This document shows positions 21,871-33,800 of a stretch of DNA of 64,000 bases, piece by piece. Position 1 is the first letter of the stretch; the number at the start of each line of letters is the position of its first letter. The stretch comes from Akebia trifoliata (lineage: Eukaryota; Streptophyta; Magnoliopsida; Ranunculales; Lardizabalaceae), in assembly GCA_017979445.1 (NCBI GenBank), contig CM030706.1:10712967-10776966 (forward strand). The letters run 5' to 3'. The notes below the pieces were generated by a model, which saw only the letters and a list, made by a program, of their open reading frames with translations, searched no databases and was not told where the DNA came from. The position numbers were made by a program, and so were the translations under genes.

Positions 21871-24800
21871 CTGAATATCAGGTAAAAAAGTATATATCAT
21901 CAGAAGATCGTCATCCTCAAACAATCACTGCCCATATCTAGACAAATACAGAGGAATGAAGTAATACCCCAGAAGCAGCAGTTGTTAATAGAAAGTAATT
22001 ACCTCCTTTTCCATAAGCATACCAATGAATTAAATGATTTGGGCTTAGACCCATAGCTCAGTTGGTGTGTGACACATTGCAAAGCAACTTTGAGGTCATG
22101 GGTTCAAGTCCAGCTTATCCATAATAAAAAAAAGAATTAAATGATTTCATTTGGCTTTCCAGCAGAAGGGGAAAAAAAGTAGGTACATATCTAAAAGGGT
22201 GATTTACCAAAACATGAGTTGAAAAATTACCAAAACGACACAACGTTATTTTTAATCTGAAATCGGAAATTTACTATTTTCGGAATTAAAATATTTTCAT
22301 TAAAACTGGGACCGGGGGGGGGGGGGGAATCACTGTTTTATAAAACAGAACTTTCTTACTATTTTATGGAATAGGAAAAAGAATTTCCACTTTAACAAAA
22401 ATAGTTTAATTCCAAAAACAATAATTTACCGCATCCAGAATTAAAATCAATAGAGTACTGTTTTTGGAATTTTTCAATTTTTTTCTACTTTTTCGATAAT
22501 TTTCCCTATCTAAAATTGTATTGCTCTGCACATATTTTTTTTTTCTATTGTTTGTATTTGTGTGTGTGATGTAGGAGGGGATACCAGATATTGATACAAG
22601 TCGATCAGAACATACAGGTAATAGGAGGAAAACCTTTATTCTCATTTTATACTGATTATATCATATGACATATCTCATGAATATATTGTGCATTAGATAT
22701 TGCAGAAATTTCAATTACTTCCATATTTCAAGACTAGAAATGTCCAAAAAAAATTGTGAACTTATCGAGCTAAATACAACACCGTATCGTAAAATGGTTT
22801 TCACAACCTGAAGAGAAGTTTCTACCAAAAATACCAGAGTTGAACTTCCACAGCCAAAAACCAAACGAGAAATTATGAGAACTCCAGGACACCGATTTTT
22901 TATTTTGAGATATATCTAATTTTTTTTTCGCATCGTGAGTGATTCGGTACGGAAAACAAGAGACTGGTTAGAGAGAGTTGTGAATCCAGAGGAACAAACA
23001 TTGAAATTACTTGGACTGTTTGAACAAGAGTTTTGTCAAAGGTTAGTTTAGAGGATGATCAACGATCTCTCAATAGAGATTGTAGAAGATTATCATGCAA
23101 CTATCCGTGTATAGAAAACCCTTTCATCGATTCAGGTCTTTCTTTCTCTTTTGACGATTGTCAATGGCTGAATCCTCTAGTGGAGTCTCTTGGAAAAATC
23201 TTTTTAATGGTGGTAATGGTGATTCTTCAAGAAGCCTGGAACTTTTCCTGAGGCTAAGGAAAAGGCTGCGATTACTATTCCAGAGGAAGTGGGGAGCAGG
23301 GAGTCGGGGAGATGGAAAAACACTTTGATTAGTTACGTTTTAGGGAAATGCCCACTCTATTGCTTTAAAGAATGCCTTACAGAAGATGTGGAAAAGCAAA
23401 GGTAGTGTGGAGTTTATTTCATTGGAAGAAGGCTTCTCCTTGTTTAAGTTTAACATTGCAGAGGATTGCGAAACAATTCTAAATTCGACTATTTGGTCTT
23501 TTGGGGGAAGGCCTCTTGTTCTTTGTAAATGAAGTCCTGATTTGAAGAACTCTAGAGAGATGATGGGATATATTCTAGTGTGGTTAAGATTGCCACAACC
23601 TCCTATTCATTTTTGGGCACCAGTGATTACTTGGTCTTATAGGGAGTATGATTGGGAAGCCTCTTCCCATGGATGAGCCTATGGCAAAGAGGTCTCAATT
23701 GTCCTTTGCTAGAATTTGCGTTGAAGTAGAAACTGACTGTGATTATCCTAGTTTGATTTCTTTGAGGAGAGATGATAGAAAGGAGTTTATGCAGATAATA
23801 GAATATGAATGGAAACCAAAGGCGTGCAAAAGGTGTAACACATTTGATCATAGCAGTGCTCACTGTTGTGCACTCAAAACCAAAGAGGAAAGTTGCCCCT
23901 AAGCCGTCAGTAAGGTGGGCGAGGAAGAATGAAGGTTTCATTCCACTGGAAACTCAATCGGAGGTGATTGCCCAGGCACGTGATCCACTAGAAAATCTTG
24001 TTGAAGAAACGGTTTTTAAACTTAGATGGATATGGTAATTTTTGAAAAAAAAAAAAAAAAAAGGATATTGACTATCAACGAGATATTTCCTTGGAGAGAG
24101 ATTCTTTAAAAGGCAAAACCCCTCTAGTTATGGAACCACAAAAGGAAGATATGCATGAGCTTGAGCTCTCGGCTAGAATAAACAGTCTGTAACAAAAAAA
24201 AAGCCGTTGGATTTGCAAAATCCCTTCAATGCTTTGATTGCGCTGGATGATGCTGATAATTCATGTTTAGAGGGAACTTTAGATTCTGAGGAATCTTTGA
24301 AACAATCATCCAACCAAGAAGTGACTTTGAAAAATTATACTCCTATGCTGAATTCGAATGGGAAAAAAGAAAGAAATCGGAAAAAGAAAAGATTGCGTTT
24401 TGTCTGATATATTGACAAGGTTGAACTCCACGGAGGCAATCCAACTTCGCAAAGGCAATCCAACTCCGCAAAGGAATATGGAGAATTTTAATAACTTTAT
24501 TGACTTTTGTGTTCTTAAAGGTATGGTTTCAAGTAACGATACTCTTTTCTTGGAGCAATAGATCTGAAGGTCTTAGTAGGTTGGACCATGCGCTGGTTAA
24601 TAATTTGTGGGTTAGCCAATGGCCTCAAATACATTTGCTTTATAGGACCTACAGAATATCTGATCATGCTCCTATTTGCTTTAGTATGCACCCCACTGTG
24701 TTGGAAGGGAAGAGGCTTTTTCGTTTTTCACAACTTCGTTTGATCAAGAAGGCTTCAGAGAAACAATTGAAGAAGCTTGAAGGATAGAGGAATCTGGTTG

Positions 24801-27800
24801 CCCAATGTTCAGATTATGTAATGTAAAAGAGGCTCTTAAAATTTGGAATAGAGTGCAGTTTGGAAATGTGGTGACAAGAAGAGGTTTAGCAGAGAAGGCT
24901 CTTGAAGAGGTGCAGATTAATATTCAGAAAGATTCTCTAAATCATACTTTGGCAGTTTAGGAAGAAGGAGCAATTTTCAAGCTTAACAAAGAAATGCTTG
25001 CAGAGAGTTCGTGGTTCGTCAAAAATCACAGATTCAACGTCTGAAACAAGGAGACAAGAATTCAAAGTTCTTTTATGCTTCGATTGCATCAAATAACACA
25101 ACAAATGGGATTTTTGAAATCTTGAATGATTCAAGTTTAATTGTTCAAGGAGATAAGAAAATTGGAGAAGCGGAGATAAACTATTTCCAAAAGGTACTAG
25201 TTTCAAACCATATTATCAATTGTTCTTCTTTTCCAATTAAGGCTAAGCTTTCCCGAGACCAATCTCTATTTATCAAGGCCAGTGACTGGGGAAGAAATAA
25301 AAGATGTCATCTTTAATTTTCCTTCAAATAAAGCCCTGGGTCTAGATGGGTTTGGATGTGAGGCTATCCTAGATTTCTTTAAGCATGGGAAGATGCTGAA
25401 GGAGTTGAATTCTAGTCTTATTTTGTTGATTCCAAAAGAGCCCAACAGTAAGAAATTTGAAAATTTCATCATATTTCTTTATGTAATTTTCTTTATAAAG
25501 TTATTACGAAAATCGTTTAGCCTTTTTCCCTCCATCTATCATTAGTCATAACCAATCAACTTTTGTTAACGGTAGACACATCATGGATAGCCCATGAATT
25601 AGTTAGAAATTCTCATCTGACTTCTTCTCCTCGTTATTTCTTTTTGAAAGTTGATTTGAGAAAAGCTTATGATAAAGTTCACTGGGATTTTATCCTTTCC
25701 ATTCTCTCTCAGATTGGTTGTGGTCAGGTTTCGATTAATTGCATTCAAGAATGTATTTGCACTCCTCAATTTATTATTCTTATAAATGGGCCTAGCCATG
25801 GTTATTTCTCTAGTCAATGTGGCTTTTGGCAGGGTGATCCGCTCTCTCCCTATTTATTTACCTTGGCCATGGAAGCCTTCTCGTGTCTCCTTGAAAAAAG
25901 AGTTGAAGAAGGTTTTATCATCATTCCTTCGCGTAGAGGTCTTCCTACTATTTCTCATTTGATCTTTGCAGATGACATTCTTCTGTTGTCCAAAGAAGAA
26001 GTTAACTCAACAAATACTCTAAGAAATCTTCTTCATGACTTTTCCCTTATTTCTGGGCTCCAAGTGAATACCGAGAAGAGTAATGTTTCCTTCAATACTT
26101 TGTGTCGAAATAATTTGCTCATAACTGATATCTTGTTGGTTAAAGAGAATTTTTTTCCGATCCAATATCTATGTCTTCCCCTTTTCTCATTCAGAATGTC
26201 TTTTTCCCTTTACCAACCATTAATTGATAAAATTTATAAGAGGGTTGGAAGGCCCATCTTTTATTGTTTGCGGGGAGAATTGAATTAGTTAAATCGGTTC
26301 TTTGTAGTTTTCAAATCTATTGGAATTCGTGTTTTTTGGATCCCTAGAGGTGTCATTCATAAAATTGAAGCTATTCTGAGTCGCTTTCTTTGGAGTGGTC
26401 CCACTTTGTCCTCGTCAACCCATCCCATTAGTTGGAACTCCATTTGTAAGCCTTATATAGTAGGAGGTCTTGGGATAAGGTCAATCCAAGATTGGAATAC
26501 GATTGGACTTATGAAGATTTTTTGTAAATTAGTTGAAAACAAATCTTTGTGGAGTAAGTGGATGCATGCCCGATATGTTAAAGGTCCTATTTGGAGGTGT
26601 CATTATCCTAAAGATGCTTCATGGACTTGGAAGGCTATTATAAACACAAGGGAGTTTGCGGCAAAGAATATTAGAATTCTTGAGGCGAATGGTAGATTTA
26701 CTGGTTTCTGGAAGGACCCATGGATGAAGGAAGGATCTTTAATCAATCAATATGGTAGAAGACCTATTCATCACTCTGGGAGTCATCCTAATGCTTTGGT
26801 GGCCAAATTTGCTGATGAGTTTTGTTGGAAGCTTCCAGTGGCAGACAGTGAAAGAATGCCGGAGATCTCTGCTTTAATAAACCAACATTATCTTCCTTGT
26901 GCTGGGGAGGAAGATAGTGTGGTTTGGACGCTGAATTCCTCGTGCAATTAGTCCTACAAAAGTGCGTGGAATTCAATTCAAGGTCATGGTCCAGAAGTTC
27001 CTTGGTTTCTTATAGTTTGGAATAAAAAAAGGTGTTCCTCATCACTCGTTTATCTATTGGTTGGCCATGTGGAATGCCCTTCTTACCATTGAAAACCTAA
27101 ACAAGTGTGGTTTCATTCTCGTCTCAGGGTGTGTTCTTTGTTGCAAAGCGTGTGGGGATAGCGAACACATCTTTTTTGGTTGCTCATACTCTGGTGAGAT
27201 GTGGAGATTTATTTTGCTAAGATTTGGAATTGTTTGGACAGCTGGTACATTGAATGAAGAAGCTCATTTTATTTCTAATTTGTTCCAGAATAATTCGTCC
27301 CTTAAACAAATGCTTTTCTTGGCATTTTGTGCAATGATCTATCATGTTTGGAGAAAACGTAACAGGCAAATTTTTGACAGTTCATCTATAGCTATGTTAA
27401 CTCTAGTTCAGAATATCGTTGTGGACATTCGGGGTGTTTTCAAGGATGTTCTGGAAGTGCGATCACATGATGAAGTAAGAATAGCTTCAAACTGGAATTG
27501 TCAATTTCTCGTGAAGCAGATTCATAGTAAGATGGTTAAGTATAATCCCCCCGCTAACAGATTGTATTAAACTTAATACGGATGGGGCTCTATCAAATGT
27601 GGGTGGTGGTTTCGGTTTCATTGCAAGGGATTGCATGGCCAATGATAAATTTTATGGAAGAGGAAATTCTAAATTTTCTGATATTGCGTCCATTGAGGTG
27701 GAAGCAATTGTTGAAGGTTTGAAGATACTGTTAGAAAGGGCTGATGAGGATTACCAAGGAATCCAAGTCAGAACCTTTCCTGATTTTGTGTTATTTATTT

Positions 27801-30800
27801 CCTTGGTTAGGCTATAATTTAGTTTCCTATTTTGTTTAGGCTAATTTAGTGGATTAGTTTCCTAGAATAGCTCCTAGATTGATTCAGTTTCCTATAATAG
27901 CTCCTAGATTGATTCTTAGAAGCTGTATATAATTGTACAGATTGTTTCAATAAAATTAGAACAGAAATTTTCCAAACTTTTATTTTCTGTTTTCAGATAC
28001 CTAAAGCTCAAGGGTTCTCAGATGTCATTGTTGCTGCTGATTCTAAGTATGCTGTCCAGAGTATTAGAAGAGAGATTAATTCAGCCTGGTATCACGTTCA
28101 TCTGAAGTGACAAATTCATGAATTCCGTGAAGGAATTAGCATTACTTCTGAATGGGATTACCGAGAATCGAACGCTTGTGCAGACTGGTTAGCAAAGGAG
28201 GGAATTAATACTAGAGGTTTTATTGTGTCTCTTAATCCTAATTGCATTATGTCTGAGCTTCGTGCTCTTCTTGCAAGGGATATTACGTGTAATTTCCAAA
28301 CAAATTAGCCTCCATTAATATAGGGGTGGGGCCCCTCATAGCCCCAGCTTACCGATCAAAAAAGAAAACCAACCCAGTGATTCAGTATTGCTGAATTGAG
28401 TTTATAATTAGTGCAAACTGGACTTACATCATTCCATGTTTTCCCTTGGGCTAAGCGTGGATACACTGGTGCCTTTGGATTTGCAAAAGCTACTTTATTC
28501 GAGATCGCAATCAGCTTTGGCTGTTATTTCAAGAGAAAATTCAATTTTGGTTAGTGAATCGAAGTAAACAAGAAAGAAATATGAAGATTCCATCCATGAA
28601 TTCTATGTGTAATCTGGAAAAACAAAATGCAGGTGTGCGCAAGCAAAAAAAATCATTATCTAGAGAAAAGAAATTGGAAGATATGAATGTGAAATAGATC
28701 ATATATTGCTTGAAGAGGAAAGTTACGAACACATACACTAAAATCAAGGGACCACTAGCCAGCATTGCACACACAGTTTGTTACAATTGTACAATCATTA
28801 AGGAGATGCTTGGTTGCAAACAACAAAACAGTAAATCAAGTTTTCAAAATGTAATTTTTCACTCCAAACACATTAAAATGCGCCTTTTTGAGGCCCAAAT
28901 GTTACTCAGTCCCATAAACTCTTGAGACTCAATTAAGAAGATAACTCAAATGGTACTAAAAAATATAATTTTTTTGAGTCAAGATCCAGAATGGTGTCTC
29001 GCTCCTATAGCATAGGAACAGTGTCTATGTGGTGTGTTTTGGTACGATTTCAAGACATTGGGCTCTTAACCAAGCCGTTTTCTATGTGGCATGCAGCTCA
29101 ATGTGTTTGTTCTCCAACACATAGACACCGAATTTTGTTATAGGAACGGGACACTGTAGATGCAATTTCTTGCACTACATCGAAATCTACAACTCTTGCC
29201 TTGATTTTGATCATCTTGAGCTATTGGGGGCTCTGGCAACACAACCTCTCCGACGATTTAGCTAGAAAATAAGTATTAAAATGTGCAGAGTTTCCCCTCT
29301 ATCCCAGAAAAACATACCTTTTGTGTGTTGCTCCCCTCTTATTTATAGAGATTTTTCCATGATTTTTTTTTGGATTTCCTTTGATATTGTCTCCCCTCAA
29401 ATTTGGTGTATTAGTTGGAATGTATTTACTCCTTTTCAGGATTAGATTCACGGAAATATATTTAGTAATGACTTCCTTAAATCTAGGGAAATCCCTAATT
29501 TTACGTCTCACTGATCCCGTTTATTTCGGGGTTCGATTTTACGTTTCATTTCGATATTTCCGTGTTCTGACTTAGGACTTGCCTCTTCGATATCCCTCGG
29601 ACTCATTAGATTATATCTCTTAGACTCGGATAGTCGCGTGTCTTTTCATATTCCGAGGATTTGATTCGTATTCGTATTCATGCCACATGTCGTGATCTCG
29701 AGATATTATTGTTGGGTTTTTTAGGGAGCGTATCTTTTAGTCGCAGTGGAGATCCAAACATTGAGTCAATCACCGGAGATCGGAAATTCAAATAGTTGTT
29801 ATGTCGACACTTTTAGAACAATCACTGTTTCCACGCCTTAAACCCTAGGGTCTTTTGATAGAAACCCAGAAAACTGCCTACTTAGAGAGAAGAAAATATT
29901 GAGAGAATCTAATATTCTATTGTTGTATTTCACGTCCCCTCTTCTTATCTATTTATAGAGATAAATATAAGAAAATAAGATTGCAATCTCCTATTACAAT
30001 AGGGACTCTGACTCCAAGAGGAGTCCTAATACGTGACAATCATGGGTTGGGTCCACATGGACGCCCAAACAACCAACATTTCCCACTTGTCCATGGTAGG
30101 ACTCAACAATCATCTCCTCATCTCAAGAGATATACATGTATTTTCTTCAAACAAAGGAATAAGGTGTGCAACTAACGGGAGTTTGACTTCCGGAGAGAGT
30201 ATTATGCCAAGCTTCTATCTAACTGACAAAACACATTTCATCTCCTATAACTCACATATGCCCTAGACTTATTTGGCCACATTGGATTGAACATTTTCCA
30301 AACCCTCATAAGCCCTTACTCAAAACAATGTTCAACCCTATACACAATGCATAAGCTTTCTTTCCAAAAACAAAATAATAATTTGTAAATCTATACATTT
30401 CGTTGAATATACAATATATAAATTTTTTGTTTTTAAGTAGAGATATCAGTGCCGACACAAGCTCTAGTCATTATGTACAATCTATCATTAGAATGTGATG
30501 CCAAATAATCTTCCTCAAGCCCTTATGTTGCTTAGTTTTGGTTAAGTTACTTTCCCAGTCATGTTCTATTAGACCTTATCAATCCTAGTCATAGGTAACA
30601 TGCTAGAGTCAGTAAATATTGACCTCTACTTTACAACATAGTCATTAGTCACTAAGGGCAAAATCATTACTTAAATATTCAATATAATCACACAGTAAGG
30701 AAACAGGAAATCATTCGCTTACTCATATAGGTAAAAATAGGTTGAAAAATAAATAACACATATAGTATGACTTACATGCTATGATGAAGCTCCTTAACCT

Positions 30801-33800
30801 CAATACCATACGAATCTGAGTCTAGTCGCACTGTGAGCACCTAACTTGAACTTCCCAATCCAATTGCTTACCAAAGCACCTGATTAAAGTTCACATCCGG
30901 CTTCCCCAGGCTTTATGATTCTATTAGTCTATAAATCATAATTGATTCCTATGAATCTCAACTCGACAATAATACAATTATCAAGCTTGCAATCATTGCG
31001 TCTTGTAAATTGGTTCAACTCTTAGGGTTTAATTGTCTAAATAATACCTTCCTGCTCGCAGTCTATGCGCCAGGATGGTAATTGTGTGAGTAAATGACCT
31101 TAACATGATGACGAAAAGCAAGTCCATGATCAAAAACATAATAAAAAGTGTGTGGGCATAAGATAATCCAAAAAGAATGCAATATAATGATGATTTAATC
31201 AAATAGAAGGAATAATATATATTTATATATAAAGAGAAATATCCAATAGTGATAATAAAACAAGAAGTCTATTACAATCATATATCAACACCTACGAAGT
31301 CCCAAACTCCTAACATGAGTATGACGAATGTCTCAGGGAATAGATTTAGTCAGAGGATCTGCTTCCATCTGACTTCAAGAAATATGTGATAGGATTACTT
31401 CCTTTTGCGCAACCATGTCTTGAATGTAGTGGTAACGAATGTCGATGTGCTTCGATTTTCCATAGTATTTAGAATCCTTTACATATGCTAGTGCTGCCAT
31501 GCTATCACAATACAATGATACAGGATGTCTGGCATTATACACTATACTGAGTTGAATAAAGAACCTTCTCAACCACAGCTTCTTGAACCGCAGCACTACA
31601 TGCAATATATTCTGACTCCATCATGGATAATGCAACACAAGATTGTTTCTTGCTAAACTAAGAAATAACACCACCTCCAAGCAAGAATGCATAACCTGAT
31701 GTGGATCTACGCTCATCTAAATCACTAGCCCAATCCGTATCACTATAGTCTTGTAATCGCAAATCTACTCCCTAATAACATAGTGTATAATCTGCAGTCA
31801 CATGCAAGTATCGAAAAATTCTCTTTACTGCCTTCTAATGAGTAATTCCTGGATTACTTTGATAACGACTGACCAGTCCTACTGCAAAGCAAATATCTGG
31901 CCGAGTACACCTCATAGCATATATCAGACTTCCAATTGCATTTGCATAGGGCATTTGTGCCATCTTTTCCTTTTCTACATCCATCATAGGACAAAAACCA
32001 AGATATAAGGAATATCCCTTTTGGATTGGAGTGTCTATGGGTTTATAATTTTGCATACGGAAACGCTTGAGCACTCTTTTAATATAAGTGTCTTGAGATA
32101 AACAAAGAAGTTTCTTAGAGCAATCATGAGTGATCTTAATTCTAAGTACAAAATTTGTTTTACTCATATCCTTCATTTCAAAATTTGAGGATAATCACTT
32201 CTGAGTGGCGACAATCAACTCCATATCATTTCCAGTCAGTAGAATGTCATTAACATACAAAGACAACATTAAGAAACTCTTCTCACTCCATTTAACGTAT
32301 ACATAATGGTCATCTTCCATTATCGTAAACTCATTTGTAGTAATGGCTCGATGAAATCGAAATTACCATTGCCTAGATTGCTTCAAACCATAGATGGACT
32401 TTTTAAGCTTGCAGACTTTGCATTCATGTCCTTCTACTTTGAAGCCTATAGGTTGATCCATATAGATCTCCTCATCCAAATCTCCATTGAGAAATTTCGT
32501 CTTAACATCCATTTGGAAGAGTTCTAAATCTAAATGTGCGATGTGCGACAATGGCTAAATGAGGCGAACGGATGTGAGTCTCACTAATGGTGAGAAAGCC
32601 TCATCATAGTCAATACCCTTTATTTAGGTATATCCTATCGCAACCAGACGGGCCTTATACTTATCAATAGTTCCATTAATCTTTCTTGACTTTTAGAATC
32701 CATTTGTTTCCAACAGTCTTGCGTCTAGGCTGAAGATCAACAAATTTCCAAACTTGATTCTTCATCATAGAACTAATTTCTTCTTACATAGCAGTCATCC
32801 ATTCTTTAGAAGGAAATGATGACAATGCCTTCCAGCAATTCCTAGGATCATCATCATTAATTAGGGTAGACATGAATGATTCTCCTTCAATCTCAAATCG
32901 ACGACGGGGTATTGTTTCACGTTTACTCCTGCGTAGCTCAAGATCATCATCACTAACGTCTAGTGGTACACTCTCACTATTCTCGACAATCATCGGATCA
33001 TCAGAAGGTATAGTTACCCCACCCTCGTCGAGAATAGGTGGAGGTTACTCTTCTGATTCCGGATTTGGTTCTATTATCTCATAGAACTCATGTGATGTCT
33101 GAGTTTTCTTTCTGCTTGGGAAATCATTCTCAATGAAATTCACATCTCGCGACTCAATCTCTACCATTTCACAATTGTCTCATTCATAAATAAATGTAAA
33201 ACCCTTAGAATGCTCAGAATATCTTATAAACGTGCATATGGACTAACTCTAAGGGAATTGACGCACGTACCGCCTTTACAAATGGTTTCTTACTCGACTT
33301 CTAGCTAAACAATGTTCACAGACTGAAAGATCAACTTTTGAAAGTAGATCTAATAATCCATCCTTTGCTAGTCTTTTTATCCTATCTTGCCCAATATGGC
33401 CTAATCTAGCATGTCATTTCACAGAATCAGAAACAACATTATTGAAAATCGAATAAGCATCAGGGTTTAAATTACTAAAATTAACATCTAATTTAAACAA
33501 ACTATTTAAAATAAAAACACATTCATAAACAATTAAAGAAATGTTAATTGTTTTTAACGAAAAATGGAAATCAAAACTTAAATCTAATAACGATGTAACT
33601 GAAAGCAAACTACATCGAACTCTTGGCGTATAAAGAACATCGTGGAGTAACAATGTGCATCCTGTGCACATCAGTAGTTGGTATGTTCTCACTCCCACTA
33701 CGTCTTCACTAGAATTGTTTCCCATGAAAATCTTCATGCTACCATACGGGATTCGATGAAACTCTACGAACTCTACTCTATCCCTTGCTATATGTTTGGT

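Larger units (their letters stand above)
22930..28368 (+). mobile_element. Degenerate L1-type LINE in a phosphatase intron (antisense to the gene)
   Basis: It shows the full plant L1 order: ORF1 with a zinc-knuckle region, endonuclease remnant, reverse transcriptase, zinc-binding reverse-transcriptase C-region, RNase H, and a 3' end GCTTACCGATC followed by an A-rich tail near 28357-28368. Stops and frameshifts are spread throughout, and the endonuclease is mostly lost. The 5' edge is approximate. Being on the plus strand, it is antisense to the host gene, which avoids its poly(A) signal acting on the phosphatase transcript. No target duplication was confirmed. Confidence 0.8.

Noticed and set aside
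22041..22115. Functional tRNA gene
   Set aside because: A- and B-box words are present, but the arms do not pair into a cloverleaf and the unit has an A-rich end and retroposition-type flanking repeats, so it was called a SINE.
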